Under the pieces are notes generated by a model. It was not told the origin of the DNA, did not search any database, and saw nothing but the letters and a program-made list of their open reading frames with translations. The position numbers and the translations under genes are program-made. From Cladosporium sp. IMV 00045 (taxonomy: Eukaryota; Ascomycota; Dothideomycetes; Cladosporiales; Cladosporiaceae), in NCBI GenBank assembly GCA_001931905.2, contig MSJI02000236.1, forward strand, positions 1 through 37,006: a DNA stretch of 37,006 nucleotides, written 5' to 3'. Positions 1 through 9,646 of this stretch are shown here, piece by piece (position 1 is the first letter of the stretch; each line of letters opens with the position of its first letter).

Positions 1-28
1 AAAGCTCGCTGATCGACCCACCTCGCTA

Positions 29-493
29 TCATCGCATTAGGTTGCCCGCCATGATAAACAGCGCGAACAGCATTCCCTGGCCTCCAAAGAAAACTCCGGT
101 CCTGAACAATGCCATCTTCTTCGTCTCCCCCACAACGTAGGCCCAACTGTAGATACCTCGACTGACGAGGTAGCCCAAGCTCAGCGCGTTGAGAACACCT
201 TTACCGAGCCCTGCCATGTTGCCAGCAACGACCGCGGCCGCGAAGTAGCCCACGTTCTCCAGCCCATTTGCCTGCGCTGCTTCGGCGCGAACGATGCGAT
301 CGCGTGTTGCCTTGGTGAGGGCTTCGTCTGCACTAGCCCGAGCAGCGAGGCCACGAGGGAGAAGCATGTCGAGTGGTTTATGGCTTGTGGTCGTGTAAAG
401 GTGAGCGGCGTAGAACCGGGGCAGAAGGCAGAGTATCCATGAGACCGGAAGTGTGTAGAGTGAGACGTTGGTTTTGGTGAGGAAAGTCGACAT
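29..493 (-). CDS. MAPEG-family membrane protein (microsomal GST-like)
   Basis: The 154-residue protein is small and hydrophobic, with about four predicted membrane segments: near residues 11-30, 80-100, 105-125 and 135-152. The family signature lies around residues 66-83, where RIVRAEAAQANGLENVG matches the MAPEG pattern of an arginine-rich turn followed by A..N..E. MAPEG proteins are membrane enzymes for glutathione-dependent or eicosanoid-type chemistry. Fungal members of this length are mostly uncharacterised, so the substrate is unknown. The start chosen is the ATG at 493 (MSTFLTKTN); the frame is open seven codons further up but that extension begins with TTG. The stop is TGA at 31-29. 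The gene diverges from the NSE1 gene across an 832-base gap. No intron is needed. Family assignment is fairly secure; enzymatic role is not. Confidence 0.85.
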   Translation of the reverse strand: MSTFLTKTNVSLYTLPVSWILCLLPRFYAAHLYTTTSHKPLDMLLPRGLAARASADEALTKATRDRIVRAEAAQANGLENVGYFAAAVVAGNMAGLGKGVLNALSLGYLVSRGIYSWAYVVGETKKMALFRTGVFFGGQGMLFALFIMAGNLMR

Positions 494-1325
494 GGTCCTG
501 AAGTATCCTTGCAAAGAGGAGAACAGCGAGGCTGTTATTTGGCGTATTTGTCTCTCCTAATTTGTCGAAGTCGAAATATACATGTATATATTCTTGCTGC
601 TATTCAGTAGAAGGCTGTGTCTCTCGTGGTTGCGTGAATGCGTAGGTTCAGGGTATTTGACAAGACAGAAAATAAACAAAAGAAGCCAAAGTCGACATTT
701 CCAAGTGGAATGGCCAAATACTATCCCATTTACCGTGCCTTCTGCTCACCTTGTGACCTGTGATTCTCCTTCGCTCCCTCCCTAGAGAGGTACTATTGCC
801 ATGGCGAGATTAAGCGAAGAAGTGGCGTATGCGGCACGGCGCCGGTCTTCACGCCAGCATATGCCAGCAGCAGGGGGAGCGAAAACACAACAGTCGCCGA
901 GTCACACCGATATATGAATAGGAACAGTCGTATGTCTTTGATTCCAAGCCCGCGGATGCACTGTTTTCGCTTTGTACTGTTCTGCTTTAAGACAGTGTAT
1001 GCAACCTTCCTAGCGCCGAAGTGAGAGATGCTCCTTGTGTAGAATACTTGGCTGTGGCCGTGTTATAGAGGTTGGAACGTATATTCAATTAACGATTGCC
1101 GTTTCTGTTCGTTGACAATGTCATCAAAACCTCTTGCCATTATGTGTGAATGATGATTGGAGTATCATTTGTGTCCTGTCGGCTCACTGTATTGAAGCCA
1201 GACGCGAGATGAGAACTCAATAGATTGCTGCAGACGCTCGGCGCGTTTTCCTCAAGCGCGCGCCTGTGAACATCGAAGCAAAAACCACTCACCCTCTCCT
1301 CTATGCACTGAATCCACCGCCTGCC
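494..1325. promoter_or_regulatory. Divergent intergenic region, MAPEG gene / NSE1
   Basis: This gap separates two divergently transcribed genes and must hold both promoters. No reading frame in it has a convincing start or protein-like composition. A frame at 582-785 begins with ATG but encodes nothing recognisable. I see no clear TATA box, repeat or RNA gene. Confidence 0.5.
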
Positions 1326-2264
1326 ATGTCACAATACGATTCCTACAACAATACCCACCGGGCGTTCCTACAAGTCCTCCTCGCACGACCCACACTCACC
1401 TTCACCGAAGCAAAACCCCTCCTCGCCGCGATTCAAACGAAACAAAACCCCGCCCGCCCAGTGTTAGAAGAAGACATAACCCGCGCCGACTTCGAGCAAT
1501 ACATCCACGCCGTCAACAATGCGATATCCCCCTTCGACATGGAAGTGCGCAGCACAGCGCACCAGTCCGCTGACGGCGCTGAAATATTCGCCCTCGTGAA
1601 CACCACCAGCGACGCTCTTACACAAATGGCAACAGTGCACAGCGCGGACGAGATAGCATTCGTCAAGCGCGTGCTCGACTGCATGTTCGAGACAAACAAC
1701 ACACGGCGCGCGGAAATCATGGCTGTGTCTGGACAGCAGGCTTTGAACCTCGCCAAAGCACCGACAGACAACAGACGCGAGAGCGGCGCCGGAACACAAA
1801 CACAGACGGGCGCGAATCCACAGAACGCCAGTCTCACCATGGCCCAAGCCGAGCAAACACTACGCCTACTCGTCGCCGAGTCCTGGTTCGAGCATTCCCA
1901 CCGAGGCTTCTACTCACTATCGCCGCGCGCACTGATGGAGCTTCGCGGTTGGCTATTCGACACATACAACGACAGGGGAAACGAGGATTCAGAAGATTCG
2001 GACCCGGAGCAGCCGCACGAGAAGATCAAAGTCTGCGCGGCGTGCAGGGAGATCGTGACGGAGGGCCAGCGCTGCCCGGATCCTGAGTTGAGGTGTCCGG
2101 GCCGGCTACATGTGCACTGTTTGGGGAAGATGTGGAGGGCGCAGGGTGGGCGGCAAGTCTGTCCCAAGTGCTCGACGGAGTGGACGGATCCTTTGCCTGT
2201 GGGGGAGAAAGCGGCGAGGAGGGGCAGGCAGAGTCAAAGTACGGGTAGCAGAAGGAGATCATGA
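1326..2264 (+). CDS. NSE1: NSE1, RING-like subunit of the SMC5/6 complex
   Basis: The product is a 312-residue protein with the layout of Nse1: N-terminal winged-helix-type segments (about residues 5-90 and 170-215) and a C-terminal variant RING. The zinc ligands are visible as C237, C240, C250, C257, H262, C265, C279 and C282. The segment SWFEHSHRGFYSLSPRALMEL (about 186-206) is typical of the family just before the RING. In known systems Nse1 pairs with Nse3/MAGE and Nse4, stimulates ubiquitin ligase activity and supports DNA repair by SMC5/6 in the nucleus. The start is the ATG at 1326 (MSQYDSY). The frame extends upstream to a GTG at 1266, which is not a usual nuclear start. The tail after the RING is basic and serine-rich. 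No intron is needed. Confidence 0.9.
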   Translation: MSQYDSYNNTHRAFLQVLLARPTLTFTEAKPLLAAIQTKQNPARPVLEEDITRADFEQYIHAVNNAISPFDMEVRSTAHQSADGAEIFALVNTTSDALTQMATVHSADEIAFVKRVLDCMFETNNTRRAEIMAVSGQQALNLAKAPTDNRRESGAGTQTQTGANPQNASLTMAQAEQTLRLLVAESWFEHSHRGFYSLSPRALMELRGWLFDTYNDRGNEDSEDSDPEQPHEKIKVCAACREIVTEGQRCPDPELRCPGRLHVHCLGKMWRAQGGRQVCPKCSTEWTDPLPVGEKAARRGRQSQSTGSRRRS

Positions 2265-2796
2265 GCTACATGGAGGTGGCTGGAGCAATTGGTAGTGAAT
2301 GATGCGCCTGTTCGAGGGAGACCGCGGACTGTCGGCTGGCTTCTCAGATTTTGGTTTCGATTGATTTTAGCGAGGCGTTCGGTGGTTCAAACAGTACAGG
2401 TCTTCGGAGCCTAGGTCGATATGAGTGATGAGAATTGCACGGAGCAGTGTCATCTTCGGTGGAAAAGTGCGATTGCATGAGAGATGGGCCCAGAAACCTT
2501 TGCTTTTCCGACGTGAAAGACATGAGAACATGAAATAATATGCAACAGCGGAGTATATCCATGAAACTCTTTCCTGGCTGAACGCTGGTATTTTCCGATT
2601 TTTACTTTTCTCGTCCATCATCTCCTCGCTCATCTAGAAGCACGGCGCACTCATTTCAACAGCGCGACGGGGAGAGAAAAAATCCCCACGCAACCCAGCA
2701 GCAGCGCTTTGCAGGATGCGCGATCGCAACAGCATCCAGCCCAGAGAAAGCCACATGAAAACTCCTTCCCCCGCGCCAATGACCAAAAGACACGCT
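2265..2796. other. Convergent intergenic region, NSE1 / RPS16
   Basis: This is the shared 3' region of two converging genes. It contains only short frames with no recognisable similarity, and no RNA gene or repeat stands out. Both 3' untranslated regions and polyadenylation sites are expected here. Confidence 0.5.
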
Positions 2797-3559
2797 TTAA
2801 CGGTAAGACTTCTGGTAGCGCGCGCGGGCACCGGGACCGCCGAACTTCTTGGGCTCCATGCGCCTGTTGTCGGCAACGAGGAGGGTGCGGTCGTAGGCGA
2901 CGAGAGCCTGCTTGAGCTGGTTCTTGCTGTGCTCGTCGACGTACTTCTGGTAGTAGGCGATCTGTAGGCGAGGTGTGTGGTTAGTGGGTGTCCTGGTTTT
3001 TCTCGGTCGGGTGTTTCGCGGTGTAGGAATGGCAATTCCCGTTGCGACGGAATTCATGAAATCGGTGCGGGTAGACGTACGATGCCCTTGGCAATGGCCT
3101 GACGGATGGCGTAGACCTGGGAGGTGTGACCACCACCACGGACGCGGACACGGATGTCAATGCCAGCTGTTGCAGCAATTCGTTAGCAGATGTCCTTTCT
3201 TTCAAAACTTTCTCCCACATTTCTCCAATTCCCCAATCTGTCGCATCTTTCTGTCCATTCCAACCATCCCATCCTCTTGTCTTCCTTCCAGCCTCAAGCC
3301 TCCATTTCCATCTCCACCAAGACCCTTACAAAAATCTTCCAATCCTCTTCCCACCCATCTCATCTCGAGCAAACGTACCGAACTTGTCCAGACCGAGGAG
3401 GAGGACGGGCTCGTAGACCTTGAAGCGGAGAACCTGAGGCTCAACAAGGCTCAGAGGCTGGCCGTTGACCTTGATGAGGCCCTGGCCCTGCTTGCAGTGC
3501 GCGACGGCAGTGGCGGTCTTCTTCTTGCCGAAGCACTGGACAGACTGAACGGACGCCAT
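2797..3559 (-). CDS. RPS16: 40S ribosomal protein S16 (uS9), three exons
   Basis: Three exons on the minus strand assemble into a 143-residue protein, the same length as yeast Rps16. Exon 1 is 3559-3379, exon 2 is 3166-3081 and exon 3 is 2961-2797. Exon 1 begins [20 protein letters not shown], exon 2 carries [20 protein letters not shown], and exon 3 ends [17 protein letters not shown], the universally conserved uS9 C-terminus that reaches toward the decoding site. Both introns begin GTACGT and end CAG. Their lengths are 211 and 118 nt, and the second has a CACTAAC branch site. Phases join exactly (60 codons plus one base, then 29 codons, then 55 including the stop). I saw no C/D-box pattern marking a snoRNA in the larger intron. 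Confidence 0.97.
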
Positions 3560-4377
3560 TCTTGCGGTTATGTGTGGAAGGAGAGGTGCGTCGGGAATCG
3601 TTCTCGCGGGGTCGTCGTTGGGCGGCTGGCTCTGAATCTTCGAGGTGTTGCTCGCAGTCCAATTCGCAATTCTCGAATTCGGGGCGCCAAGCCAGTGCGC
3701 GGAAAGAGCCGCAAGGCGGGTGATTCCGCTTTGCGCCTTCCCCAAAGCCTGCAGGGCAGCCTGACTTCAACCTCACTCCCTGAACTGGACAACAACCTTG
3801 TATAACAATTTCCTCACCACTAAAATCTTGTCAAATGTGCGCATCGCCTGAATTAACGGCTCGTGTCTAGATCGCGTAGTTTTGAACGCATTATAAGTCT
3901 CCAAGTCGATGCTATTTCTACTGAAGGATCATATCTCCATTTTAGCATCGACTAAATGCTACTATCATCGACTCTAGTGAATCAAGAGTAGAGTGGGAGA
4001 AGTTATCGAAGACTGTACTTCTGCCTTTACTGGAATTTCCGCATATGCCAACAACAGCATCGCCTTGGGCTCCTGCCACGGTATATCATTACTCGAATTA
4101 GGTTGGAAATGGGTCGGAGGGGATTATGGGAGCTTGCAGTTGTTTCACCATCGTAAGCATCGAGTTGATGCTATTATATTCGACCCTGGTAGATTACAGA
4201 GGCTCAGGGTACTAGAGATACCGCTGAATGGTTTCTGCAGAGCTTGGCCTTACAAGCTCAACAACTTGACATCACGCATCATTCCACGGTGGAGAAGATA
4301 ATCATTCGACATCGATGGCTATGAACTGAAGAGTGTCGGCAAATGGAGCAGAAGTTTTCCATCGAATCATCCTTCCA
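3560..4377. promoter_or_regulatory. Intergenic region holding the RPS16 promoter
   Basis: The region runs from the RPS16 start to the 3' end of the next minus-strand gene. The RPS16-proximal half is GC-rich; the distal half is AT-richer and carries scattered short motifs such as repeated CATCGACT/CGATGCTA elements around 3905-3975 and 4158-4175. No credible gene is visible. Confidence 0.45.
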
Positions 4378-7182
4378 TTACAAAATCAGTAGCGCCGCAG
4401 GACCGAGAATCGGCAAGCCCCAGAAAAAAGCCGAACACCTAGAAGCCGCTCCAGTCGCCATCGGATCACTTATGTCGCTGTCTGTTGGTTCATGCCCAGT
4501 TATAGTGCTCGAGGCGACGGTTCGGGTGACGGAAGCATTCAACACGACATATCGGCCATTTCGATCAGCGCTAACTGCGTTGCTGCCGAGAGTTGTTGCT
4601 GCGCCGCCTCTGAGTGTCACCTTCGTTTCGCCCAGTTGAACAATGATGTATCGACCATTGACCACGGCGCTAATATCAGTAGCGTCAGCATGATCATCTG
4701 ATTTCTGAAGTGGTACGACTGATGTGTCCTTGAGGATCAATCCTGACCCGTCCGCGAGTGCCTCGACCATAGCTCCCTCCACCAAAGCTCTGTCCCCGCT
4801 AGCGATCATGATGATAAACGAGCCAGATATCAGTAAAAGATTGCTGTGATCATTGCTGTGATCTCTGATGGCTGTGTAGGGTTTTCCACCAATGATCAAA
4901 TTCATCTGTGAAAACGAATCAAAAAGATATTCGTCACGGCCTTTTGAGATCACGTCGTGATATGGCCGAGCTTTTGCTGCCGCCGGCGACTGCAAAGCGA
5001 TGTCTTTTGAGCCATCGACTCGGAAAGCGTTTCCATCAGCAGACACGGTGAAGGTGTGTCCATTGAACAAAGTGCTTTGGCCGAAAGCGACAACCGTGAC
5101 GGCTGACCCATCTGAGAACACGATCCCACTTTCCATCTGCACGGCAGATATATGCATGCTACTATCATCCCACACGGCAACTTTCTGCTCTGTCGGGGTT
5201 GAGGAAGGGCCGAACTGCATCGTTGTGCTGCTCGCGATTTGAAGACCATTCGTTGCTAGGCTGACTTCTTGCCCTCGAATCGTGGCTGCAGTTCCACCAA
5301 GAGTCAATGAATGGCCTTCGATGACAACAAACGGGCCGCTTTTAGATACTGTGGCTTGTACGCCACCTACGGTTATAGTACGGATAGTAGCAGAACTGAG
5401 GCCGTTGGTGATCGAGATGATCCTGGTGCCTGGATTGACACTATTCTCTGGTGGGCCACTAAACGATCCTCCCGCGGGTGACTGAGAGACTGGATCATCG
5501 GGATATGCAATGGCAGTTGCGCCAGCATCCTTGGTTGGAAGTGTCTGAGCTTGCGGTGTAGTTGTGGCAGAAATGTGAGGGGTCGTCGGCAGGTTCCCAG
5601 GCGCGGGCAGGGAACTAGGTGCAACAGGAGCTCTGCTTGTAGTAGTCATGAACGTCGGCATGCTGGGCTGAGCGATACTCGAAGCTGCCATCAACGGCAG
5701 TGGCGGGTCCCAAACACCTTCCAGATAGACGCCACAGTTCTTCCAAAGGGGATCCAGCGTTCGCAACTGCGATGGGACTGCAAGGTGAGGCGAATACTGC
5801 ATATCGATGATCTCCGTGGTGGCATCAGGCATTGCTTGCCACATTTGGCCCATGTAAGCATCGACAGGAACTGCTCCGATGAAATCTCCATACGACACTG
5901 AACGAGGTTGGCCAGCACTCAGTGTGAAATTGCTCGCTATCATCTCACTCAAAGTTGTATCATTGCCATAACCAAAAGTGAAGGTATGGGTATAGCTGGG
6001 ATAATCGGTTCGAGTCCAACGAATGGAAGATACGCTTTCTGGTTGGATCGGAACAATGATGTCGGTGAGTTCCTTGCCGCAGTTGTACTGGCCAAAGGCC
6101 TTTGACTGCTGAGCCCCCAGGCGGTAGAACGACAGATAGACTGTTGGTGATGTGAAAATAGTAGTGCCAAATGCGATAGTATTCGGATAACCAGGCAGTG
6201 TAGGGGTTGCAGTGGTGAACCTCCGATTGGGATCGCATGGCTCGCCGATGGCAATTGGAGGCCAGTAGTACATCTGAACCATGTGCGCTCCGATGGTACA
6301 GGTATCACAGTACTTCCCGGGCTGCTGGGGTTCGCAGACAGGATAGTACACCGGTGAGATGGATGTATACTCATTCGATGGCCATATCGTAGCAACGGAG
6401 TCCATGTAATCATCGTGCATATCCCAGAGCGAATTGCAGGCTGTGACATCAAAAGTGCAGGTCGGTCTTGGTGCAGGATACGAGGCGTTCGATTCAAACA
6501 TGTTGTACGTGTACGTGGAGTAATAAGTTGTCATTCCCAGTGGAGAAATTGATATCGTTTCGCCGCCGAGCTCCCGTTGTGCACCAAGGCATGAAGTTTG
6601 AACAATCTCGGCGGTCTCACTATCATATACAGAGTACATAAAGGTCTCCGTACTGGTAGTCGGGACTGTGAGCCTGTTCTTGAAGAACCATTGTTTCGAC
6701 ACTGATGACCACGAGCGAGTCAAAGCCTCACAGCTGGAGGCGTACATGCCACCAGAGCCAGTCGGTGCGATCAAGGTTGCCCAATCAGTAATCGTGCTGT
6801 AATTTCGGGTCACCGGCGTTGGTTGTGTCGAGTTTGGAAGTAGGAATGACCCGGTCTGAGAGGTATTTGCTGATGGTACGAGGGCATAGAGGGACTCGAT
6901 AAAACCACCCGTTTGGACGGAGATTGATGCTCGTCCGGAACCAGTTGATGCCGCGAGATTGGGTCTAGTAGTCTCGTTCTGAGACAATATCGCTGTTGGT
7001 CTAGTGGGATTTTCAATGGAGGAGTTTGTCAATGGCCTCCAGCTAGCTGATGGGTCCATCAAGAACCTTGGGGTCGAATTGCTGAGTACTGAACTTGCAG
7101 TCGACGCATTGCGGAATGGTAGTACTTCTTCTGAAACCGCGAATAAGGCCCAAGTGCAAAGCAGGAGACAAAGTGCAATCAT
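4378..7182 (-). CDS. Secreted, probable GPI-anchored beta-repeat protein
   Basis: The 934-residue product begins with a clear signal peptide (MIALCLLLCTWALFAVS) and ends in a short hydrophobic tail (FFWGLPILGPAALLIL) after small residues (TGAAS), the usual layout for GPI attachment. The start is the ATG at 7182; a 17-codon extension upstream starts with TTG. About residues 1-130 are Ser/Thr-rich. Residues about 130-500 form a cysteine-containing, N-glycosylation-rich region. A Ser/Thr/Pro linker follows at about 505-600. The C-terminal third consists of degenerate beta-type units, for example FVVIEGHSLTLGG, TATIRGQEVSLA-like and FNGHTFTVSADG segments. Such units are common in fungal cell-wall and adhesin-like proteins. 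The likely location is the cell wall or plasma membrane surface; the function is unknown. No intron is required over 2.8 kb. Confidence 0.8.
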   Translation of the reverse strand: MIALCLLLCTWALFAVSEEVLPFRNASTASSVLSNSTPRFLMDPSASWRPLTNSSIENPTRPTAILSQNETTRPNLAASTGSGRASISVQTGGFIESLYALVPSANTSQTGSFLLPNSTQPTPVTRNYSTITDWATLIAPTGSGGMYASSCEALTRSWSSVSKQWFFKNRLTVPTTSTETFMYSVYDSETAEIVQTSCLGAQRELGGETISISPLGMTTYYSTYTYNMFESNASYPAPRPTCTFDVTACNSLWDMHDDYMDSVATIWPSNEYTSISPVYYPVCEPQQPGKYCDTCTIGAHMVQMYYWPPIAIGEPCDPNRRFTTATPTLPGYPNTIAFGTTIFTSPTVYLSFYRLGAQQSKAFGQYNCGKELTDIIVPIQPESVSSIRWTRTDYPSYTHTFTFGYGNDTTLSEMIASNFTLSAGQPRSVSYGDFIGAVPVDAYMGQMWQAMPDATTEIIDMQYSPHLAVPSQLRTLDPLWKNCGVYLEGVWDPPLPLMAASSIAQPSMPTFMTTTSRAPVAPSSLPAPGNLPTTPHISATTTPQAQTLPTKDAGATAIAYPDDPVSQSPAGGSFSGPPENSVNPGTRIISITNGLSSATIRTITVGGVQATVSKSGPFVVIEGHSLTLGGTAATIRGQEVSLATNGLQIASSTTMQFGPSSTPTEQKVAVWDDSSMHISAVQMESGIVFSDGSAVTVVAFGQSTLFNGHTFTVSADGNAFRVDGSKDIALQSPAAAKARPYHDVISKGRDEYLFDSFSQMNLIIGGKPYTAIRDHSNDHSNLLLISGSFIIMIASGDRALVEGAMVEALADGSGLILKDTSVVPLQKSDDHADATDISAVVNGRYIIVQLGETKVTLRGGAATTLGSNAVSADRNGRYVVLNASVTRTVASSTITGHEPTDSDISDPMATGAASRCSAFFWGLPILGPAALLIL

Positions 7183-7859
7183 CGTGATATTGACTGAATT
7201 CACGTAGTGGTCAAGAAGATTTATAAATGTCAACAGATAGCGGGAACGTCTTTATTACTTACATTAACATCGACTCACCTAGACGACCGCCTCACTATCA
7301 TATTCGCGTCATCCCAAGAAGCAGTAACCTGCGGCAAATTAGCATCACATGCGCGGTCATGCCTCGAGAGACGGATATAGATATCAGCAGTCCGCCATCT
7401 ATTGAGGTCACGAAGACCAGCTGCTCGCTTCGAGGGATGGAAGAAGGGTGGTGTGGCCAGTTTAGGCAGTTCTGGCTGTCTAAGCGAGAAAAGTGGCGCT
7501 TTCCTATCAGACTGTATTGCTGACATTGCATCGATGGTTGCTTTCTGTATGTTCTAGCCTCGACTTATTATAGCCTGGGAGGCTGTAAAAGTGGGCTTTG
7601 CTAAATGAATGTTGAAGGCATTGAGGGCTGAAAAACTCCAGCGATGGCCAGTCATCACATTCAAGCTGACAAGTATGCTGAAACAATCTGCAGAAAGACC
7701 TGCTGATCGGAGGTGCAGAGAAGCAATCTCATACTGTGGGTGGGTGCTTGATCTTCGTTCATGCCACCTTGGCCAATACAGAATTCGAATGGCTGACTTG
7801 CCTGAAAATGCAGAGAAGAGGGGTTGCAGACATTTGGGCATGTCGCCCACAATAGGTCA
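7183..7859. promoter_or_regulatory. Upstream region of the GPI-protein gene
   Basis: This gap holds the promoter of the GPI-type protein and the 3' end of the RS/His-rich gene. A TTTATAAAT element lies on the minus strand near 7221-7229, about 40 bases before the chosen ATG, and may be a TATA-like or leader element. Frames across 7227-7850 on either strand look random in composition. Confidence 0.4.
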
Positions 7860-8858
7860 TTACGTCGTACCACCACCATACCTCTGTTGCGCTAGAGCTT
7901 TCAACATCTCCATCGTCTTGTCTTCCTTCTTTCTGTGCTCAGCCAATTTCTCCTCCCGCTCAGCTTCTCTAGCCCGCAATTGCTCTTCCTTTCGAATTTC
8001 TCTCTCATTCTTTGCTCTCTCACGCGTCTTCAATTGCGCCTTGAACTCATCCACACCATCCCCTCCTCCCATCATTTCATTGTCAGGCACTTCTGCAGCG
8101 CCAGATTCTTTCGCGTCTGCGAAAGTACGGTTTGTAGCAGTGGTTTCGCGCTTCTTTTCCAGTTGACGCTCTCGAGATCCTGGGTCTGCTCGGGGCGCGA
8201 GCTCTTCCAGGCGTTCCTTTTGCGTGTTCCGATCGAGTTTGCGGTCCCAACGTAGGTCGGCTACACGAGCTGCGCGCTCTTCCTCGGTGAGCTCCTGTCT
8301 GTGTTGTAAATCCTGAAAGCCAGGAACAGAAGGCCCAGACCTCTTTCCTGCAGGCAGTGCTGGCCCGAAATCATCGTCGTCTTCGTCAAGGTTGGTGGCT
8401 GGCGCGTCGTCGCGACGGTTGGGTACTGGCATCGATTGCCGGGACTCTGGTTCACCGCCAACTTGCGGCTCAAATCCCATCTCTGCCGCTCGCGCATCTG
8501 CCTTTTCTTTTGTTTTCGGGTCATACCATCCCTCTGCCAGCTCGCCGCGGTTCCATTTGCCCATAAAACTCTTCCATCTGCCCTTCACCTCGTCTTCGGA
8601 GAAATTGGCAATGTCATGACCTTTTTGCAGATCGAGATAATCCGCAAAGAGATTGCGGTATCGTTCCAGATGTCGGCGGTGAAGTTGTGCCTGGTTGAAA
8701 GGGAGAACGACGGGCTTGGGGTCTTCGCTTCGGCGGTGATGGTGATGATGGCGGCGCGGAGACCGCGAGCGATGTCTTCTCACATCACGGTCGCGTCGAT
8801 CGTCACGGGGAGAGCGCGACCGCTTCGAATGTCGGTCGGAGTGGTATTCAGAAGGCAT
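7860..8858 (-). CDS. RS/His-rich nuclear protein (fungal 'HEL117-like')
   Basis: The 332-residue protein starts MPSEYHSDRHSKRSRSP at the ATG at 8858; a TTG-initiated extension upstream was dropped. Residues about 10-43 are rich in RS/RD dipeptides with a five-histidine run (HHHHH), which suggests a nuclear, RNA-processing setting. A conserved hydrophobic block follows: FADYLDLQKGHDIANF, then RWKSFMGKWNRGELAEGWYD at about 94-113. An acidic stretch leads into FGPALPAGKRSGPSVPGF at about 164-181. The second half is a highly charged coiled coil (EERAARVADLRWDRKLDRN onward to the end). Fungal proteins with this arrangement are often labelled 'RNA helicase HEL117', but no helicase motif is present here. 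The GPALP motif recalls human GPALPP1, so a splicing-associated role is possible but unproven. Confidence 0.75.
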   Translation of the reverse strand: MPSEYHSDRHSKRSRSPRDDRRDRDVRRHRSRSPRRHHHHHRRSEDPKPVVLPFNQAQLHRRHLERYRNLFADYLDLQKGHDIANFSEDEVKGRWKSFMGKWNRGELAEGWYDPKTKEKADARAAEMGFEPQVGGEPESRQSMPVPNRRDDAPATNLDEDDDDFGPALPAGKRSGPSVPGFQDLQHRQELTEEERAARVADLRWDRKLDRNTQKERLEELAPRADPGSRERQLEKKRETTATNRTFADAKESGAAEVPDNEMMGGGDGVDEFKAQLKTRERAKNEREIRKEEQLRAREAEREEKLAEHRKKEDKTMEMLKALAQQRYGGGTT

Positions 8859-9646
8859 GGTTGGAATGTTGGCATCGGCCGTGGTCTGTGGGGCAGAAAG
8901 GTGATGGTAGGCGGAGATGGCGCAAAACGGTGGGGAAAGCAAGCTCCCGCCAGCGTACCCATGTGAATTACTTCACCTCTTGGGTAGGAGGTATCAAATG
9001 CATGAATGATCGTTCTACATCAAAAAGTTGCATGTATGTCTGATTCTAACGTCTAATTGAGGCTATATCCAATGTGTCGAGCATCGAAGAACGTCTGCAA
9101 ATGTCAAGGATCAAGTCAAGAAAATCAAACAATTTCCCGATCCATTCAGATAGGAGGTATCATTTCCCCGAGGGGGACAAACTGATCAACAATTGGACTG
9201 AAGAATGAGATATGAACTGCAAAACCAGCATAGCAAGTGCAAAAATCAAAAAAGAAGAGAAAAAATGGATAAAGAAAAAAAAAGAGAGAAAACCACGAGT
9301 TCCAACGAGATGCCAGACATGTTGCCCGGCTCGCCATCCTTGCGATCGGATATAACGTATTGCACCTTTGCCCACTTCGATGGCAGCAAAAAGAAGCTGA
9401 GCAAGATTAGCCAATGGTCTCGCACGGTACGCTTGCTGCCTCGCATTTTGATTTGCAACGGTAACCAGCTGTCAAATTCAAGACTACATCACCTTCAGTA
9501 TCCGGGGAACATAGTACATGTACCCTTTAATGGAAGCCTTTTTGCTCCAGACTTGTCGAACTCAAGAGTACAAGAGCTTGAATGGCTTGTATGGTGTTCT
9601 TCGTGTTCTCACTGTCTAAGTAGGGCCCTGATGTAGCCCAATATCT
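8859..9646. other. Intergenic region between two minus-strand genes
   Basis: The stretch holds the promoter of the RS/His-rich gene and the 3' region of the next gene. Around 9240-9290 the plus strand is very purine-rich (repeated AAAGA/GAGAAAA). The open frames here read as low-complexity translations of that tract. No gene or RNA is recognisable. Confidence 0.45.

Noticed and set aside
1433..1856. Two 130-codon minus-strand frames opposite NSE1
   Set aside because: They are antisense shadows of a well-supported gene in GC-rich sequence.
3167..3378. A possible intronic snoRNA in the larger RPS16 intron
   Set aside because: Ribosomal protein introns often host snoRNAs, but I found no convincing pair of C (RUGAUGA) and D (CUGA) boxes with a terminal stem.
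2975..3805. A 276-codon plus-strand frame across the RPS16 locus
   Set aside because: It is antisense to RPS16 exons and runs through its introns; the minus-strand ribosomal protein model is unambiguous.
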